Origin: Lichenicola sp965198655
GTDB lineage: Bacteria; Pseudomonadota; Alphaproteobacteria; Acetobacterales; Acetobacteraceae
Direction: 5' to 3'
DNA: 64,000 bases
Assembly: GCA_965198655.1 (NCBI GenBank)
Contig: OZ240668.1
Location: forward strand, 1,922,001 to 1,986,000
Numbering within the stretch: position 1 is the first letter of the stretch; every line of letters begins with the position of its first letter. The position numbers and the translations under genes were made by a program. Below, piece by piece: positions 61,862 to 64,000 of this stretch. The notes below the pieces were generated by a model, which was given only the letters and a program-made list of their open reading frames with translations, did no database searches and was not told where the DNA came from.

Positions 61862-64000
61862 CTAATCTAGCGCGTCGGCGTCCTGTGTGACAGCATCATC
61901 GTGCAACGCAGCAAAGATCGTCCGCAGCCGGTAGAGCGCGTCGAGCGCCTCGCGCGGGCTGAGCCGGTCGGGATCGAGCTCGGCCATCGCCTCCACCAGC
62001 GCCGGCGGCAGGACGGCCCTGGGCGGGGCGGGGGCGGGAACCGCATCCTCCGAGGCCGCGAACAACGGCAGCGGCGGTGCTGCGGCGGCGCGCGCCTTTT
62101 CCAGGCTGGCCAGCAGGCGGCCGGCGCGCCGCACCACCGGTTCCGGCACGCCGGCGAGCCTGGCCACGTGGACGCCCCAACTGCGCCCGGCGATGCCGGG
62201 CACCACCTCGTGCCGGAACACCACCTGTCCCTTCCATTCGCGCACGCTCATGGTGTGCGGGCTCGAGCTCGGCAGCGTCTCGGCCAGCATGCCCAGCTCG
62301 TGGAAGTGGGTGGCGAAGATGGTGCGGCAGCGCTGCGCGCCGTGCAGCGACTCCAGCACCGCCCAGGCGATCGCCAGCCCGTCCAGGGTGGAGGTGCCGC
62401 GGCCGATCTCATCCACCACCACCAGCGAGCGCGGGCCGGCACCGGCGAGGATCGACGCGGTCTCGGTCATCTCGACCATGAAGGTGGAGCGGCCGCGCGC
62501 CAGGTCGTCGGCGGCGCCCACGCGGGAGAACAGCCGGTCGACTAGGCCGATCCGCGCCTCGTCCGCCGGCACCGGCAGCCCGGCCTGGGCCAGCACCACC
62601 GCCAGCGCCGCCTGGCGCAGGAAGGTGGACTTGCCGGCCATGTTGGGGCCGGTCAGCAGCATCACCCGACGCTCCGGCGACAGGTCGCAGTCGTTGGGGG
62701 TGAACCGCTCGCCGCGGGTCAGCGCCGCCTCCACCACCGGGTGGCGGGCGTTGGTCAGGCGGAAGGCGGCGTCGTCGCTCAGCGACGGGCGGCACCAGCG
62801 TCCGCCGAGCGCCACCTGGGCGGCCGATTGCGCCACGTCGAGCAGCGCCAGCGCGTCCGCGATCACCGGCAGCGCCTCGTCGCGCAGCGCGTCCGATACC
62901 AGGGTGGCGAACACGAGGCGCTCGCGCTCGGCGGTGCGGTCGGCCGCCTCGGTGATGCGCCGGTCGAGCTCGGCCAGGGCGTCGGTGGAATAGCGCGCCA
63001 GGCTGGCGGTGCCCTGTCGCAGCACCAGCGCGCCGGCGTCGCGCAGCCCGGCCACGGTTGAGGCCGGCAGCTCGATCACGTAGCCGAGCTGGGCGTGGTG
63101 GCGGATCTTTAGGCTAGCGACGCCGAAGCGCTGGGCGTAGTCGAGCTGCAGCCTGGCGATCACCTTGCGGCTGTCGTCGCGTAGGGCGCGCTCGGCGTCC
63201 AGCTCGCCATCGAAGCCCTCGGCGATCACGCCGCCCTCGTCCAGCCGCGCCGGAGGCTCGGGCGCCAGGGCCCGGCGCAGCACCGCGCCGAGACCGGTGC
63301 CGCGTCGGAGCGCGTCGCGGGCGTCTGCCAGCAGGCGGGGCAGCGGGGCCGGCAGGCGGTCCAGCGTCGCGGACGCCTCCGCGGCGGCGAACAGCCCGTC
63401 GCGCAGGGCGGCGAGGTCGCGTGGCAGCCCGCGTCCGAGCGACAAGCGGCCGAGCGCCCGGGCGATGTCGGGTGCGCCGCGCAGCGACGCGCGCAGCGCG
63501 GCGGCGCAGGCGGGCTCGCCCTGGAGGAGCTGCCAGGCGTCCTGCCGCTCGGCGATTGGGGCCAGGGTGGCGAGGGGTGCCGCGATCCAGCCGGCCAGCA
63601 GGCGGCTGCCGGGTGCCGTGACGGTGCGGCAGATGCAGCCGAACAGGGTGTGCGCGGTGCCGCCGTCGCGGGAGCGGAGCAGCTCCAGGCTGGCCCGCGT
63701 GGCGGGATCGAGCCCGAGCAGGCCGCGCTCGCCCTGCGGGGACGGGCGCGACAGCCGCGGCAGGCGGCCGGCCTGGCTGTCGCGGACGTAGCGCAGCACC
63801 GCGAGCCCGGCCACCGCTTCCTCGTCGGAGAAGGAGCCGAAGGCGTCGAGGCTGACGGCGCCGAACGGCTCGGCCAGCCGGGCGCGGGCGTCGTCCGGCG
63901 GGGCGGGCGCCGGCTCCGGGCCGCGGCGCGGCTCCAGCTCGCCGAGGGGGAGTGCCGCCGGGGCCAGGATCTCGGCCGGGTCGAGCCGTCCCAGCAGCTC
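61862..64000 (-). CDS. mutS: DNA mismatch repair protein MutS, 3' part only
   Basis: The frame is open to the right window edge, so the N-terminal mismatch-binding domain lies outside. Visible from the edge are the connector domain (RLAEPFGAVSLDAFGS, VAGLAVLRYVRDSQAGRLPR), core levers (LLGLDPATRASLELLRSRDG, RLLAGWIAAPLATLAPI, LGYVIELPASTVAGL) and the ATPase: Walker A LLTGPNMAGKSTFLRQAAL, signature STFMVEMTETASIL and Walker B VVVDEIGRGTSTLDGLAIAW. FATHFHELGMLAETLP and a short Pro-rich tail end it. It recognises mismatches and recruits MutL. Confidence 0.97.
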   Translation of the reverse strand, partial: ELLGRLDPAEILAPAALPLGELEPRRGPEPAPAPPDDARARLAEPFGAVSLDAFGSFSDEEAVAGLAVLRYVRDSQAGRLPRLSRPSPQGERGLLGLDPATRASLELLRSRDGGTAHTLFGCICRTVTAPGSRLLAGWIAAPLATLAPIAERQDAWQLLQGEPACAAALRASLRGAPDIARALGRLSLGRGLPRDLAALRDGLFAAAEASATLDRLPAPLPRLLADARDALRRGTGLGAVLRRALAPEPPARLDEGGVIAEGFDGELDAERALRDDSRKVIARLQLDYAQRFGVASLKIRHHAQLGYVIELPASTVAGLRDAGALVLRQGTASLARYSTDALAELDRRITEAADRTAERERLVFATLVSDALRDEALPVIADALALLDVAQSAAQVALGGRWCRPSLSDDAAFRLTNARHPVVEAALTRGERFTPNDCDLSPERRVMLLTGPNMAGKSTFLRQAALAVVLAQAGLPVPADEARIGLVDRLFSRVGAADDLARGRSTFMVEMTETASILAGAGPRSLVVVDEIGRGTSTLDGLAIAWAVLESLHGAQRCRTIFATHFHELGMLAETLPSSSPHTMSVREWKGQVVFRHEVVPGIAGRSWGVHVARLAGVPEPVVRRAGRLLASLEKARAAAAPPLPLFAASEDAVPAPAPPRAVLPPALVEAMAELDPDRLSPREALDALYRLRTIFAALHDDAVTQDADALD

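Overview
The window is about 70% G+C with dense, largely operonic genes. Several features point to an alphaproteobacterium, most likely Rhodospirillales/Acetobacteraceae: hslV-hslU coupled as a pair, glnD directly downstream of mutS, ctaB followed by a tiny CoxF-like gene, and a sigma-32 promoter of the alphaproteobacterial type. The taxonomic call is an inference from gene content and composition. No rRNA, tRNA, insertion sequence or CRISPR array was recognised.

Layout. 1-2.8 kb: a possible 5' end of a minus-strand gene, a diacylglycerol-kinase-family lipid kinase, two unknown proteins and a VOC protein. 2.9-13.6 kb: a tightly overlapping chemosensory operon (CheW, CheR-TPR, CheW, MCP, CheA-receiver, CheB, then two receiver-bearing histidine kinases). 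It resembles Wsp-type alternative-function clusters, but histidine kinases sit where a diguanylate cyclase would be. 13.6-15.7 kb: an alpha/beta-hydrolase-like protein and a stand-alone receiver. 15.8-17.7 kb: hslVU. 17.8-21.5 kb: a sugar/polyol module (binding protein, SDR dehydrogenase, ribulokinase). 21.6-26.6 kb: SufE, an Xre-RES toxin-antitoxin pair, an endonuclease III-like glycosylase and UvrB. 26.7-30.9 kb: ArsR regulator with SDR, a GNAT acetyltransferase, the remains of an SMP-30-type gene, PhzF and aldose 1-epimerase. 31.0-34.6 kb: GreB, an S9 peptidase and glutathione synthetase.

34.6-38.0 kb is the most accessory-looking part. It holds a frameshifted polymorphic-toxin-like gene ending in a nuclease-type domain, then a run of immunity-like genes with visibly lower G+C, and possibly a displaced second toxin tip. 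38.1-41.9 kb: a methyltransferase, then a translationally coupled trio of a CtaD-like protein without its catalytic metal ligands, CtaB and a CoxF-like peptide. 41.9-55.5 kb is mostly minus-strand housekeeping: OmpA-family protein, mannitol-dehydrogenase-family enzyme, GST with a divergent HxlR regulator, GH19 hydrolase, Tim44-like protein, TldE/PmbA, M16 peptidase, threonine synthase, a Yellow/MRJP-like protein and an M32 carboxypeptidase. 55.6-64.0 kb: a large TPR protein coupled to a DUF1835-like protein, then glnD and the 3' part of mutS on the minus strand.

A roughly 130-bp multi-hairpin repeat occurs three times at gene ends (23.4, 29.9 and 58.8 kb). The third copy lies between glnD and a decayed duplicate of the glnD 3' end. 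The observations most worth following up are the oxidase homologue without catalytic ligands, the chemosensory operon with kinase outputs, the toxin/immunity island, and the glnD-tail duplication around the repeat.
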